The translations under genes and the position numbers were made by a program. Positions 26,908-35,430 of a DNA stretch of 64,000 nt are shown here, in pieces (position 1 is the first letter of the stretch; each line of letters starts with the position of its first letter). The notes under the pieces are model-generated. The model had not been told where the DNA came from, did not search any database, and saw only the letters and a program-made list of their open reading frames with translations. This DNA is from Paenibacillus ferrarius (GTDB lineage: Bacteria > Bacillota > Bacilli > Paenibacillales > NBRC-103111), in contig NZ_MBTG01000018.1 of assembly GCF_002027705.1 (NCBI RefSeq), forward strand, positions 92,176 to 156,175. The letters run 5' to 3'.

Positions 26908-29900
26908 CTACTCTAATAATCCTCTTTCCCTTGCGCGCGCAATCGCCTGAGCTCGTCGTTTCGCCCCAAGCTTACCGTATAAGTTGAAGACGTAACTCTT
27001 GACCGTACCTTCCGTTAACCCAAACCGATAAGCGATTTCCTTGTTAGACAAGCCATCAGCCAATGCGTACAGCATCTCCATTTCGCGGGTCGTCAGCGTT
27101 TCGACAAGCAGCAGCGAATCTTGGACAGACAATATGGGAGGACTAACGATATCGTGTGAATCTCTCATCTGTCGACGCCAATGGTTCAATGACCTTACAT
27201 ACACCATTCGGGCGATCATGAGATCTAGCACCTCTAGTGTCTTCGTAGAGAACACGCCAGGGAGGAGGTTATTCTCCAAATACAGAACGGACGACCGCGA
27301 CTGCTCCGGAAAAAGAACCGGCATACAAAGGATGGATAGCGGGAGACTGTGATGAGCATAGGAATCCGTCGTAAATAGGCTTCGCGAAGCATTTCCCAAC
27401 ACAACCGGTTCCCCAGTCCGGGCGACATAACGTACGATAGTCTCTATGAATGAAACCTCATTTCGAACATTCTTATAAACGCCCGCCTGCTCCTCTATCG
27501 TAATGCCCTCTTCGTGACTGGTTAACACGTATCCCTTCTCCGCACCTGAATAACGAATCGCCGATTCCAGGAAATGATGCATCACATCCTCGCTATTTTC
27601 CGTACTCGACCATTCCGAAATTTGTCTAATGAACACATTCTCATCGCCGATTGTCGGTGCCCTCTCGCGCTCCTTTTCAAATCCATCTAATCTTTTAGCC
27701 ACTATTCCGTCTTCTTGCGATTGCGATTGGGCGCCTGAGAACCGTAGATCCGGGTAATCCTCTCGCAACCTCAGTGCTTTTCTTGAAGCCCCCCAAGCCG
27801 AATAAGCAATGCAGGCATCCGCCATCAACACGTCCGCTCCGTTCCGACTTCCCGCTTCCCTATAGAATACGGAAGCTCGTTCACAAGCAATCGCTTCCAT
27901 CAACCTGTCTTTTTGGCTTCGCGCTTCGCGGATCGCATCATCGTACCCTTTGGCGGCAGCGACCGAATTCCCGTCAATCCTGTACAACTCGGCCGAGATG
28001 AGCAGGCAGACCGAAGTGTTCTGTCCATAGTATCCGGACCATTGCTTCATGACCCGCAATAACTTCTTCAGCTTGCCCCGAATGCCTGGGCGTTCCTCGG
28101 TCGGCGCTTCGGTATATCTAGTGGCAAGCGTAAGCGCATGATAAACATGTTGCTTGCGAGCTTGCAACCAATTCTGTCTGGCGGTATTGAACTCCCCTTG
28201 TTCTATCCACTCCAGGGCTTCCTTGTACCGTCCGAACAAATAAGCGATTTCTATTTTACAGGTATGGATATGAGAAACTTCGTTATTCATAGTCCCTTTG
28301 AATCGATCATTCTGCACTGGCAATACGACTTCCTCGCCCTCGCCGTCACCACCCTGCAATTGGGCGATATACCACCGCGAGATACGAAAAGCGTTCTTCG
28401 CGACCTCATCTAGAAGCTGCCTTGACAGATCTTCATATTTCGTTATCCGTGCAGACAATGTATGTAAATCTCCAGTATGGGTGACCGCACATGTAAACGC
28501 CACTAGGCTAACAAAGACCAAATTCGCGGATTCCATTCCATAACGCATCGATTGCTCGAAATGCGCGATACTTTCTTCCGGTTGGTGTAGTAGTCTAGCG
28601 ATTCCCCTGAAGTAGCTCAGCTTGCATAACAAATCCGTACTTTCGAAAGATGACGCTATTCGGAACGCAGCATCCATGCACTGACGACTTATTGGGGCTG
28701 CAACGCTCTTATTTCCAAGAATGATGACACCGTAAAACGCGAGGATATACGCAAAAGCCTCGCTACTTCCTTTTCCAACCTTCAGGCTGAATCGAATGAA
28801 TCTGGAAAATAACACGAAGGATCGTTTATTACTTAATGAAAATACCGATGTCGATATCGCCATGACCAGATTGGACATTGCAATGTGATGGGGATCATCG
28901 CTTGGCACAGGCTCCGGTTCGTTAAACATGCTAGTCAATGCGATCTGTAACAGGTGCATTTCTTCCTTGATCAGGGCATTGGAGGGTTTCGCCGGCAGAG
29001 GAAATCCGATTTCCTCAAGCGCCTTGAATCCAATAGCAACGGCCGTTCGATCTTTTTTGAGATAGGCATACATGGAGATTTGAATCAGGTAAATACGGGA
29101 GCGCTCGACCATGCCTACGGTGCGGAGCAGTAGCTGATCCAGCAACTCTTCCGCGCGGTCGACGCTTCCGCACATATATTCGCACACGGGCAGTTCCAGC
29201 ATTAAACGATACGCTAGAGAATTCTGCCCCTGCTCATCATTCTCGACAAGACGCATGCCTTTTTCCAGGAAATTCTTGGCGGTGGCAAAAGCCGTGGAAG
29301 CCTTCGACTTCAAAGCGGCTTGGAGATTATAAGCAGCTAGCTCCCTCTTCTCTGCTTGGCTTGTCATTCGTTCGCTACCCAGATTCAAGTGATATACCCG
29401 ATCAAATATCCAATCGTCAGGGCTCTCCGATGCAAGGCTGCCCATCGAACGTCCGATCTTTAGATGTAGATCTGCTTGCTGTGTTTCGTGAATCGTCTGA
29501 TAAGCGGCCTGCTGCACTCGGTCATGCAGAAAGGTGTAGAAAACCTCGTCTGTATCCGCTTCACTGAAATCATTCTCTTGTGAGATTAATCCCTCTTCCG
29601 TGACTACACGCAAAAGCCCTTTCGCATGAGTCATCGTATGCCCGCTTGCCGCAGCGACAGTCGACAGTCGGAATCGATGCCCGATAGCCGCCGCTACGGC
29701 TAGCAGATCAATGGTATGGGATGGCAGCATGCGGATACGATTACCGATCAAATGCAAAATGTCGGGGTCTTCCGGTATTTGCTTAACTACTGCTTCATCC
29801 CAGGCCCAATTGGATTTCTCCTCGTCATAATACAGTTTTTTTTCACGGTACAAACCGTCCAGAAGACGGTGTAAATAGAGCGGATTCCCACCTGTGCGGT

Positions 29901-31314
29901 GGTATAACGACTCCGCTAACAACCGAATACGAGCCGAATTTTCCTTAACGATATGTGATACGAATTGTCTAACGTCGATATAGGTCAGAGGATCGAGCGC
30001 AATATGCTGCACGTTAAGCAAAGTTGAAGTTGTATGCCGGGGGAATGAATTTTCTATCCATGCGGTTGCCGTTTCTAGAGGATCTTCGATCGCTATCTGA
30101 TGCGGCGCTGCCTCTTCCCGGAATGCACCTATCAATAATAAACCATGTAAAGTGGGGTCTTGTGCAACTGTACGAAGGGTATCCATCGTAGCAGAATCCG
30201 CCCATTGCAGATCGTCCAGAAAGAGTACAAGGGGATGCCCGCTGTCGGCAAACATTTGTATGAAAATAGGAAACAGCAGACGAAAACGAATGGCCGCTTC
30301 TGCAGGACCCAGCATTTCTACCGAAGGAAGTTTACCAAGGAGCTTCTCCGCTTCCGGTAAAAGTTGTGTAATAACACCCGCTCTACGGCCTAATGCCTCC
30401 GTTAACCGTACTTTAAGTTTTGCGATGGATTCTGGAGATTCGCTCCACACTTGCCGAATCAATCTTCGAAGCGCTTCCAGTATCGCTGAGAACGGAATAT
30501 CCCGATTCATCAGATCGCATTTGCCCGCAATGAACCGGCCACCTGCCCGTATAACCGAACCTTGAAGCTGTTGAACGAGCGCGGTCTTACCGCTACCTGC
30601 CCCTCCAGACACAATGACAAATGCGCATGAATCGGCACGAGCCTGTTCTACAGCTTTGGAGAGCTGAACCTCTTCCGCCTCGCGTCCGAAGAGGCTGTTC
30701 GGGAGCTGAAAGCGGCTGTCATCGTCTGCACGGGCAATCTCGAAGGGAACAATTCCACCTGTCTCTTCTATAGAAGAGATACATCGCTGTATATCGACTA
30801 TCAAACCGTGAGCGCTCTGATAGCGTTCCTCGGGCATCTTCGACAAAAGTTTCATAATCATACCTTCGAGAGGGCCCGTAATTTCCGGACGTATTTCGCT
30901 CAGAGGAATCGGCATCATGGCAAGATGGGCATGCACCCATTGTTCCTTGCTCAGTGCTCGAAATGGCAGGCTCCCTGCAAGCATTTCGTATAAAACCATC
31001 CCTAACGCATACAGGTCGCTGCACTTCTCAGGAGTACGATTGATCCTACCCGTTTGTTCTGGAGATAGGTAAGCGTAATCGGTTATACGAATATCGGTAA
31101 GCTCGGCAAGCTTTCTCTCTAATTGAATTCGAACGCCTGCCGGGTTCAAATTCCCGATAATCGTATCCCGTTTGTGGTAGGTATAGACCACATCCGTCAG
31201 TATTAGTGCGATTTGCAGAAAAGAAGAAATATCGATTGTAGTCCCATTCATCAACTTCCGTAATTCGATTCCTTCCATTGGTGGAATGTTGTCCAATCCT
31301 CCTTCGTGACCCAT
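26908..31314 (-). CDS. Large regulator: pseudokinase, AAA ATPase, TPR, GAF and LuxR helix-turn-helix
   Basis: This 1468-residue protein belongs to the kinase-ATPase-sensor group of giant regulators. Residues 1-195 are only the C-lobe of a Ser/Thr kinase (YLSPEQTGRINRTPEKCSDLYALGMVLYEML). The N-lobe is absent, the HxD motif reads HKRDTIIGNLNP without the Asp, and there is no DFG, so it cannot be an active kinase. An AAA_16-type ATPase follows at about 205-480 (Walker A GGAGSGKT, Walker B LVLFLDDLQWAD), then TPR-like helices (about 600-1150), a GAF-like domain (about 1190-1340), and a LuxR DNA-binding domain at the end (LTTREMEMLYALADGLSNKEIAYRFGLTEGTVKSY). It probably activates the adjacent P-47 operon and SLH gene. 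The start is uncertain: ATG 31314 lacks a good ribosome site, whereas GAAGGAGGA lies inside, before a possible ATG at 31278. Confidence 0.85.
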   Translation of the reverse strand: MGHEGGLDNIPPMEGIELRKLMNGTTIDISSFLQIALILTDVVYTYHKRDTIIGNLNPAGVRIQLERKLAELTDIRITDYAYLSPEQTGRINRTPEKCSDLYALGMVLYEMLAGSLPFRALSKEQWVHAHLAMMPIPLSEIRPEITGPLEGMIMKLLSKMPEERYQSAHGLIVDIQRCISSIEETGGIVPFEIARADDDSRFQLPNSLFGREAEEVQLSKAVEQARADSCAFVIVSGGAGSGKTALVQQLQGSVIRAGGRFIAGKCDLMNRDIPFSAILEALRRLIRQVWSESPESIAKLKVRLTEALGRRAGVITQLLPEAEKLLGKLPSVEMLGPAEAAIRFRLLFPIFIQMFADSGHPLVLFLDDLQWADSATMDTLRTVAQDPTLHGLLLIGAFREEAAPHQIAIEDPLETATAWIENSFPRHTTSTLLNVQHIALDPLTYIDVRQFVSHIVKENSARIRLLAESLYHRTGGNPLYLHRLLDGLYREKKLYYDEEKSNWAWDEAVVKQIPEDPDILHLIGNRIRMLPSHTIDLLAVAAAIGHRFRLSTVAAASGHTMTHAKGLLRVVTEEGLISQENDFSEADTDEVFYTFLHDRVQQAAYQTIHETQQADLHLKIGRSMGSLASESPDDWIFDRVYHLNLGSERMTSQAEKRELAAYNLQAALKSKASTAFATAKNFLEKGMRLVENDEQGQNSLAYRLMLELPVCEYMCGSVDRAEELLDQLLLRTVGMVERSRIYLIQISMYAYLKKDRTAVAIGFKALEEIGFPLPAKPSNALIKEEMHLLQIALTSMFNEPEPVPSDDPHHIAMSNLVMAISTSVFSLSNKRSFVLFSRFIRFSLKVGKGSSEAFAYILAFYGVIILGNKSVAAPISRQCMDAAFRIASSFESTDLLCKLSYFRGIARLLHQPEESIAHFEQSMRYGMESANLVFVSLVAFTCAVTHTGDLHTLSARITKYEDLSRQLLDEVAKNAFRISRWYIAQLQGGDGEGEEVVLPVQNDRFKGTMNNEVSHIHTCKIEIAYLFGRYKEALEWIEQGEFNTARQNWLQARKQHVYHALTLATRYTEAPTEERPGIRGKLKKLLRVMKQWSGYYGQNTSVCLLISAELYRIDGNSVAAAKGYDDAIREARSQKDRLMEAIACERASVFYREAGSRNGADVLMADACIAYSAWGASRKALRLREDYPDLRFSGAQSQSQEDGIVAKRLDGFEKERERAPTIGDENVFIRQISEWSSTENSEDVMHHFLESAIRYSGAEKGYVLTSHEEGITIEEQAGVYKNVRNEVSFIETIVRYVARTGEPVVLGNASRSLFTTDSYAHHSLPLSILCMPVLFPEQSRSSVLYLENNLLPGVFSTKTLEVLDLMIARMVYVRSLNHWRRQMRDSHDIVSPPILSVQDSLLLVETLTTREMEMLYALADGLSNKEIAYRFGLTEGTVKSYVFNLYGKLGAKRRAQAIARARERGLLE

Positions 31315-31625
31315 TCATATTTATATAAATACTATTATTGACTCTTTATCATTCTACCATTAATTATTAATAATGTAGATCGTGATGGGGTCGTGTACGG
31401 ACCAGACGCGGAACATGACTTTGAGCAGTGCTTATCCGATAGGGTTGACGTGCTCCCTGCTCTTCTTGTCCAATCTGATGAGAAGAGCTTTCCCTCGTTC
31501 GGGCGGTACTTAATCGATAAAATGAATGACCCCGGGCGATGCTTGAAATTTCACTAGAGCAACTTTACGCGAATCATTTTGAACATCGCTTCTCCGCGCC
31601 AAAATGCTAGGTAACACTTATCCCG

Positions 31626-31800
31626 AGGATCGAGATTACATACATTTTCGATCGCTTTTATCGCTGCGGCGGAAGAACAGGCCAAGGACTCTTCATGGGT
31701 CTCTCCATTGTGAAGGAGATTGCTGAAACGCATCAGGGCACCGTTGAAATGTCAAGCATTCCGTATCAAAGTAAGGGCTCTTTTTCCATGCGCACCTGAA
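31626..31800 (+). pseudogene. C-terminal scrap of a sensor histidine kinase
   Basis: About 55 plus-strand residues read YIFDRFYRCGGRTGQG, then GLSIVKEIAETHQGTVEM, the F and G2 boxes of a classical EnvZ/PhoR-type ATPase domain, ending at TGA 31798-31800. The rest of the kinase is missing. Between 31315 and 31625 a plus-strand open stretch (DRDGVVYGPDAEHDFEQ...) is unassigned; 31801-31960 shows nothing recognisable. Confidence 0.65.
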
Positions 31801-31965
31801 CACCAAAAATACTTCTTGTCTTAAAGTGAACTTTAAGATTTATAACTTGGAATGGGAATGTTCTCAAATATTTCAGCATAGAAAAAGTCCAATCTTGGTT
31901 GCTGCTTTAGCTCTGAGAGGTTTGACAATAGGTAAATGTGGCGTTAAATCAATGCTTTCTCACTA

Positions 31966-31995
31966 CCGACACACAGCACTTCACATGTGTGGAGA
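31966..31995 (-). repeat. Imperfect inverted repeat, right copy (partner at 14302-14335)
   Basis: On the minus strand it reads TCCACACATGTGAAGTGCTG then TGTGTCGG, inverse to the copy at 14302-14335. The RHS homology to its right ends at this point. Confidence 0.35.
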
Positions 31996-31997
31996 CC

Positions 31998-32712
31998 GCG
32001 AAAGGAATATATGATGCGTCGTAACCATACGTTGAAAAGTTCAGACCCGTCGTTTCTTTTACCTTTTGACCGAGAGGGTTAAATTCTCGTATCGTCTTGA
32101 TTCCTGTCACATTGGTTGATGTTACTTTGTTATTTACATCTTCATAAGCAATGGTGGTTGCATTCTGATCCGGCAGCGTTTCCTTCGTTACGCGTCCAAG
32201 CGCATCATACTCGTAGGTTGTTGCGTTCCCTTTGCCATCGATAAGCTTGGTAAGCGCACCTGTTAGTTTGTTATTTTCTGCTTGTTTAGTTATTGTCGAC
32301 ACATTGCCATCGGCATCGGTGACGTTGATCGATTGCTTGGTCACAAAACCTGCATTATACTGCGCACCAAACTCTTGAGAAATGATGATGTTGCGGTTGT
32401 CGTCTTTGACCGTAATCGTACTCGCATTCCCATACTGATCGTATCCGTAGTTCACTTGCTGCTTGAGTGTACCTGTTGTTGTATTCTTTTACCGTTTGCT
32501 GAATTACGCTACCTTGTGAGTTACGCACCAGTTCTGTATAGTTGCTCATACCAGCGTCAATAGGTTGCGTGATGGCGGTCTGCAAGTGCGTGTTTGGATC
32601 ATAGCCATAGGTCGTCGTGATACCAAATGGATTTGTTGCCGTCAGTACATTTCCGTACTCATCATACGTGCGATTCACTTTCACAGGCTGTGAAACAGAG
32701 GAGCCATAGTTA
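31998..32712 (-). pseudogene. RHS/YD-repeat protein fragment
   Basis: Two frames joined by a shift near 32480 encode about 230 residues of YD repeats (RTYDEYGNVLTATNPFGITTTYGYD; YEYDALGRVTKETLPDQ; REFNPLGQKVKETTG). RHS proteins are large secreted or polymorphic-toxin shells; here neither the N-terminus nor a toxin tip is present. On its 5' side the frame is fused to a tnsA scrap at about 32712, and on its 3' side it ends at the inverted repeat at 31966-31995. Confidence 0.8.
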
Positions 32713-32714
32713 GA

Positions 32715-32820
32715 GGATCTTAATACCATTAGATAGCGACACTCTTCTTTGGACAGTGTGTGATGTATTCTACTTGTCTTCCATCCTAATTCCCTAATAA
32801 ATGACACTACCTCTAGTCAT
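32715..32820 (-). pseudogene. tnsA: Second truncated tnsA (Tn7-like)
   Basis: From ATG 32820 (MTRGS, the same start as the copy at 12665), an internal deletion removes about 38 codons. The frame then resumes at IRELGWKTSRIHHTLSKEECRYLMVL before running into RHS sequence. The HHTLS segment continues past the point where the first copy breaks and matches TnsA of Tn7 (RVHHLLSDLE), so the two scraps together confirm the family. Confidence 0.8.
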
Positions 32821-32845
32821 CTTTCTTCCCCCTAAAATAAAATAT

Positions 32846-32916
32846 GCGTTCACCCCATGGAGTGAACGCAGCTGTTAACTAAGGACATATGTCCTGTATA
32901 TTTGTCACTTCAAAAC
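32846..32916 (-). repeat. Right-end remnant of the second Tn7-like element
   Basis: It contains the tnsA-leader hairpin (32846-32869), the palindrome GGACATATGTCC (32883-32894) and a single half box TTTGTCACTTCAAAAC (32901-32916). Compared with 12691-12912, about 35 bases of the spacer and the other boxes are deleted, including the CACCCAACA terminus. Chromosomal promoter sequence starts 20 bp later. Confidence 0.7.
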
Positions 32917-32936
32917 CGTCAAAAAGACCCCGCCCA

Positions 32937-32975
32937 TTGACATTCCACACTCAACGTAATAAAATATTTTTACGT
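32937..32975 (+). promoter_or_regulatory. Strong promoter with overlapping dyad for the ArsR-like regulator/clpP genes
   Basis: TTGACA (32937-32942), 17 bp, TAAAAT (32960-32965) on the plus strand. The dyad ACGTAA-10-TTACGT (32954-32975) covers the -10 box and would suit repression by the winged-helix protein encoded immediately downstream. It lies only 20 bp from the transposon remnant. Confidence 0.65.
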
Positions 32976-33008
32976 AACATATTCTTTGTACTGGAGGCCT
33001 TACTCTCC

Positions 33009-33590
33009 ATGCCACAAGAGATCCAAGACAGCTACTACATCGAGTCCCCTGAGCAAGCTACTGTGCTGCTGAACCCGCTTCGCGGAGAAATCATTGCCCA
33101 GCTTCTTGAACCGGGCTCCGCCGCTGAAGTTGCCCGAACGCTTGGCGAGACCGCCCAGCGCATTAATTATCATCTTAAAGCGCTGGAAAAAGCGGGATTG
33201 GTTCAACGGGTCGGTACCCGTCAGGTGCGCAATCTGGTCGAGGTGCTGTACAGAGCCATTGCCAAGACCTTCGTCCTGGCGGAATCACTGAGCATGAAGC
33301 CTGAAACCTTGCAAAAGCTGAAGGATCAGAGCTCACTTGCTCATCTGGTGACTGCCTCCGAGCGAATTCGGAGAGAGGCGATGCTGCTGATGGAGCAATC
33401 GGACGTTGGTGAAGTCATTCCCAGCGCAACGCTGCAGCTTCAAGTCCATTTATGCGATGAACAGCAGCGGCAATCGTTTATTGAGGAATATGCAGCGATG
33501 GTGCAGCAATTGGTAGACCGCTATTCGGGCGGCAAGGCTGATGAAACCTACCAAGTCTTGTTAGCCGTCTATCCCAAACCCAAAAAATGA
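33009..33590 (+). CDS. ArsR-like winged helix-turn-helix regulator
   Basis: This protein of 193 residues starts at ATG 33009 (MPQEIQDSYYIESPEQATVL), with CTGGAGG 11 bases upstream. The DNA-binding part at about 15-95 has the ArsR/helix_turn_helix order (LLNPLRGEIIAQLLEPGSAAEVARTLGETAQRINYHLKALEKAGLV). The C-terminal half is helical with no metal-binding cysteines, so a metal sensor is unlikely. An in-frame ATG at 32889 lies inside transposon sequence and is rejected as a start. It is followed by a 99-residue gene (13 bp) and clpP (33 bp), probably one operon, and the dyad on its promoter suggests autoregulation. Confidence 0.85.
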   Translation: MPQEIQDSYYIESPEQATVLLNPLRGEIIAQLLEPGSAAEVARTLGETAQRINYHLKALEKAGLVQRVGTRQVRNLVEVLYRAIAKTFVLAESLSMKPETLQKLKDQSSLAHLVTASERIRREAMLLMEQSDVGEVIPSATLQLQVHLCDEQQRQSFIEEYAAMVQQLVDRYSGGKADETYQVLLAVYPKPKK

Positions 33591-33603
33591 GGAGGCATTT
33601 GCC

Positions 33604-33903
33604 ATGAGTCATGAACAACCAACGAGTAAGCCGCAGCTTGATGCAGTTCCGGCAGCACCTGTTATTGCTTGGGAGCAAGAGCAGCCTCTTGAGCGCAAGC
33701 CTGAGTCCTCAGGCAGCAATGTGATTTCAATCGACACTTATCGTCGTCAGGGTTCCTCCGTCTTGGACTCCGAAGCTACGGTCACTGTGCGTGAATTTCA
33801 ATCTGCTCAAGGCGAAGAGCCGGTTCGACTCATCATGGTCTCCTCCGGTTTTGGCCAGAAGCATGCCAGACACCCTTATTCGATTCAGAACAAAGCCGCT
33901 TAA
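33604..33903 (+). CDS. Small hypothetical protein between the regulator and clpP
   Basis: This 99-residue product starts MSHEQPTSKPQLDAVPAAP, with GAGGAGG at good spacing before ATG 33604. It is polar and Pro/Glu-rich in the first half, with no membrane segment or known motif; the middle (NVISIDTYRRQGSS) may form a short ordered core. It sits 13 bp after the winged-helix gene and 33 bp before clpP. I do not recognise a family. The position suggests an adaptor or regulator linked to proteolysis, but nothing in the sequence proves it. Confidence 0.7.
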   Translation: MSHEQPTSKPQLDAVPAAPVIAWEQEQPLERKPESSGSNVISIDTYRRQGSSVLDSEATVTVREFQSAQGEEPVRLIMVSSGFGQKHARHPYSIQNKAA

Positions 33904-33936
33904 CGATTTTAGCTCAAAAAAGAAAGGATGATTCCG

Positions 33937-34518
33937 ATGAGTTTCATACCTATGGTTGTTGAACAAACTGCGCGCGGTGAGCGCTCTTACGATATTTATT
34001 CCAGACTCCTGAAAGACAGAATTGTCTTCTTAGGTACAGAAGTTAACGACCAAGTGGCCAATGCGATTGTTGCACAGCTGTTGTTCCTTTCTGCTGAGGA
34101 TCCTGAGAAGGATATCTCGCTCTACATCAACTCGCCAGGCGGATCAACCTCAGCGGGTCTGGCGATTTATGATACGATGAATTTCATTAAGCCTGACGTA
34201 TCTACCATTTGTGTAGGTATGGCGGCATCCATGGGTGCGATTCTCTTAACAGCTGGTGCTCCAGGCAAACGATTTGCTTTGCCGAACGCTGAAGTTATGA
34301 TTCACCAACCTTGGGGAGGTACGCAAGGGCAAGCCAGCGATATTCAAATCCGTACCCAGCATATTCTCAAAACACGCAGTGTTCTCAATGGAATTCTTTC
34401 GTCGACGACCAAACAGCCCATTGAGAAAATCGAGCTGGATACCGACCGCGATTACTTCTTAGAAGCGGAAGAAGCACGTGTTTACGGTCTGATCGATAAG
34501 GTTATCGAGAAAATATAA
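33937..34518 (+). CDS. clpP: ATP-dependent Clp protease proteolytic subunit ClpP
   Basis: This serine peptidase barrel subunit has 193 residues, the usual length. The catalytic triad is complete: Ser98 in GMAASMGA, His123 in MIHQPWGG, Asp172 in LDTDRDY. The SPGGS oxyanion loop is present at residues 66-70. ATG 33937 (MSFIPMVVEQTARGERSYD) is preferred because AAAGGATG precedes it; the in-frame ATG at 33928 lies inside that ribosome site. Its linkage to a private regulator and a small unknown gene suggests this could be an accessory ClpP paralogue rather than the housekeeping copy (inference). Confidence 0.95.
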   Translation: MSFIPMVVEQTARGERSYDIYSRLLKDRIVFLGTEVNDQVANAIVAQLLFLSAEDPEKDISLYINSPGGSTSAGLAIYDTMNFIKPDVSTICVGMAASMGAILLTAGAPGKRFALPNAEVMIHQPWGGTQGQASDIQIRTQHILKTRSVLNGILSSTTKQPIEKIELDTDRDYFLEAEEARVYGLIDKVIEKI

Positions 34519-34536
34519 GAGAAAATATAAGCAGCA

Positions 34537-34572
34537 AAAAACTCACCCCCTGAAACAGGGAGGTGAGTTTTT
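34537..34572. terminator. Bidirectional terminator between clpP and the ABC permease gene
   Basis: AAAAACTCACC and GGTGAGTTTTT pair around CCC-TGAAA-CAGGG, with A- and T-runs on both flanks. It serves clpP from the left and the convergent transporter operon from the right. Confidence 0.88.
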
Positions 34573-34582
34573 GTGTGTCGGA

Positions 34583-35407
34583 TCAGCCTTTTACCGCAGA
34601 ACCTGTGATGCCTTGAATGATATACTTTTGACCAATGAGGAACACGAGCAGCATAGGGACAATCCCTGCGGATGTTGCCGCCATCATCCCGTTATAGTCA
34701 ATATTGAATTCTAAAATGAAATTCTGCATGCCCAGCGGTACGGTATACAGATTTCGATCCAGCAGGAAAACAAGCGCATTCTCATAGTCATTCCAATTCC
34801 ACGAGAAATCAATAATCGCCAGTGTAGCAAGCGCGGGCTTCGCCAAAGGCAGCATAAGCTGAAAGAAAATACGGAAATGCCCAGCCCCGTCCACAAAAGC
34901 GGATTCTGTAATCTCCTGTGGAATCGAGAGGAAAAATTGCCGCATCAGGAATACGCCGAAAATCGTGAACAACCCCGGCAGAATTAATGCCCAATGCGTA
35001 TTATAAATGCCGATTTTATCAAATAAAATAAATTTGGGAACAAACAGCACCTGCGGCGGCACCATCATCATAGATAGGTAGAACATGAAGAGCAGGTTTC
35101 TTCCCTTAAACTCAATCCGTGAAAAGCCATAAGCGGCCAAAGAGGATAGGAAGGTCGCACCCACCATGCAGATCAAAGCAATTTTCAACGAATTTATATA
35201 GTAGATAACAAAGCTTTCCTTGCCTGTCCATACTTTGAGATGATGCTCTAGTGTAATCTTCGATGGTATCCATTGTATCGGATATTGGAATACTTCACTC
35301 GGTGATTTAAACGATGTGCTGATCATCCATAGGAACGGCATAATCATGAAAAGCCCGAGGACGAACATCACCACGGTGCTGCCTATTTTCGTGGATTTTA
35401 TCTCCAT
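34583..35407 (-). CDS. Carbohydrate ABC transporter permease (MalG-like)
   Basis: This 274-residue membrane protein has six predicted helices. The EAA loop reads EITESAFVDGAGHFRIFFQLMLPLAKPALATL, which docks the ATPase. The end (KYIIQGITGSAVKG) is typical of MalG/LacG/YcjP permeases. It is the last gene of the solute-binding protein-MalF-MalG operon, 24 bp after the partner permease. No ATPase is encoded here; such systems in Bacillales usually share an MsmX-type ATPase encoded elsewhere. Confidence 0.93.
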   Translation of the reverse strand: MEIKSTKIGSTVVMFVLGLFMIMPFLWMISTSFKSPSEVFQYPIQWIPSKITLEHHLKVWTGKESFVIYYINSLKIALICMVGATFLSSLAAYGFSRIEFKGRNLLFMFYLSMMMVPPQVLFVPKFILFDKIGIYNTHWALILPGLFTIFGVFLMRQFFLSIPQEITESAFVDGAGHFRIFFQLMLPLAKPALATLAIIDFSWNWNDYENALVFLLDRNLYTVPLGMQNFILEFNIDYNGMMAATSAGIVPMLLVFLIGQKYIIQGITGSAVKG

Positions 35408-35430
35408 ATTGTATCACTCCGGTTTTTTAC

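Larger units (their letters stand above)
12920..32916. mobile_element. Decayed Tn7-like transposon of about 20 kb carrying the P-47 and surface-protein genes
   Basis: A left end at 12920-13065 and a right-end remnant at 32715-32916 (second tnsA scrap, the same hairpin and palindrome, and one half box TTTGTCACTTCAAAAC at 32901-32916) are in the orientation expected of one element, with tnsA reading inward from the right. Between them lie gene scraps, the giant SLH protein, three P-47-family genes and a LuxR-type regulator. tnsB, tnsC and any target selector are gone, and most of the right-end boxes are deleted, so it can no longer move by itself. That the two ends belong to one original insertion is an inference from orientation and sequence identity. 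Confidence 0.6.

Noticed and set aside
31380..31560. Plus-strand 59-codon open stretch beginning DRDGVVYGPD
   Set aside because: No start codon with a ribosome site and no family I recognise; it is probably another scrap of the decayed element, so I did not call it as a gene.
32889..33008. Upstream in-frame start giving the ArsR-like regulator 40 extra residues
   Set aside because: The extension reads through transposon remnant and promoter sequence; ATG 33009 has the ribosome site and matches the domain start.
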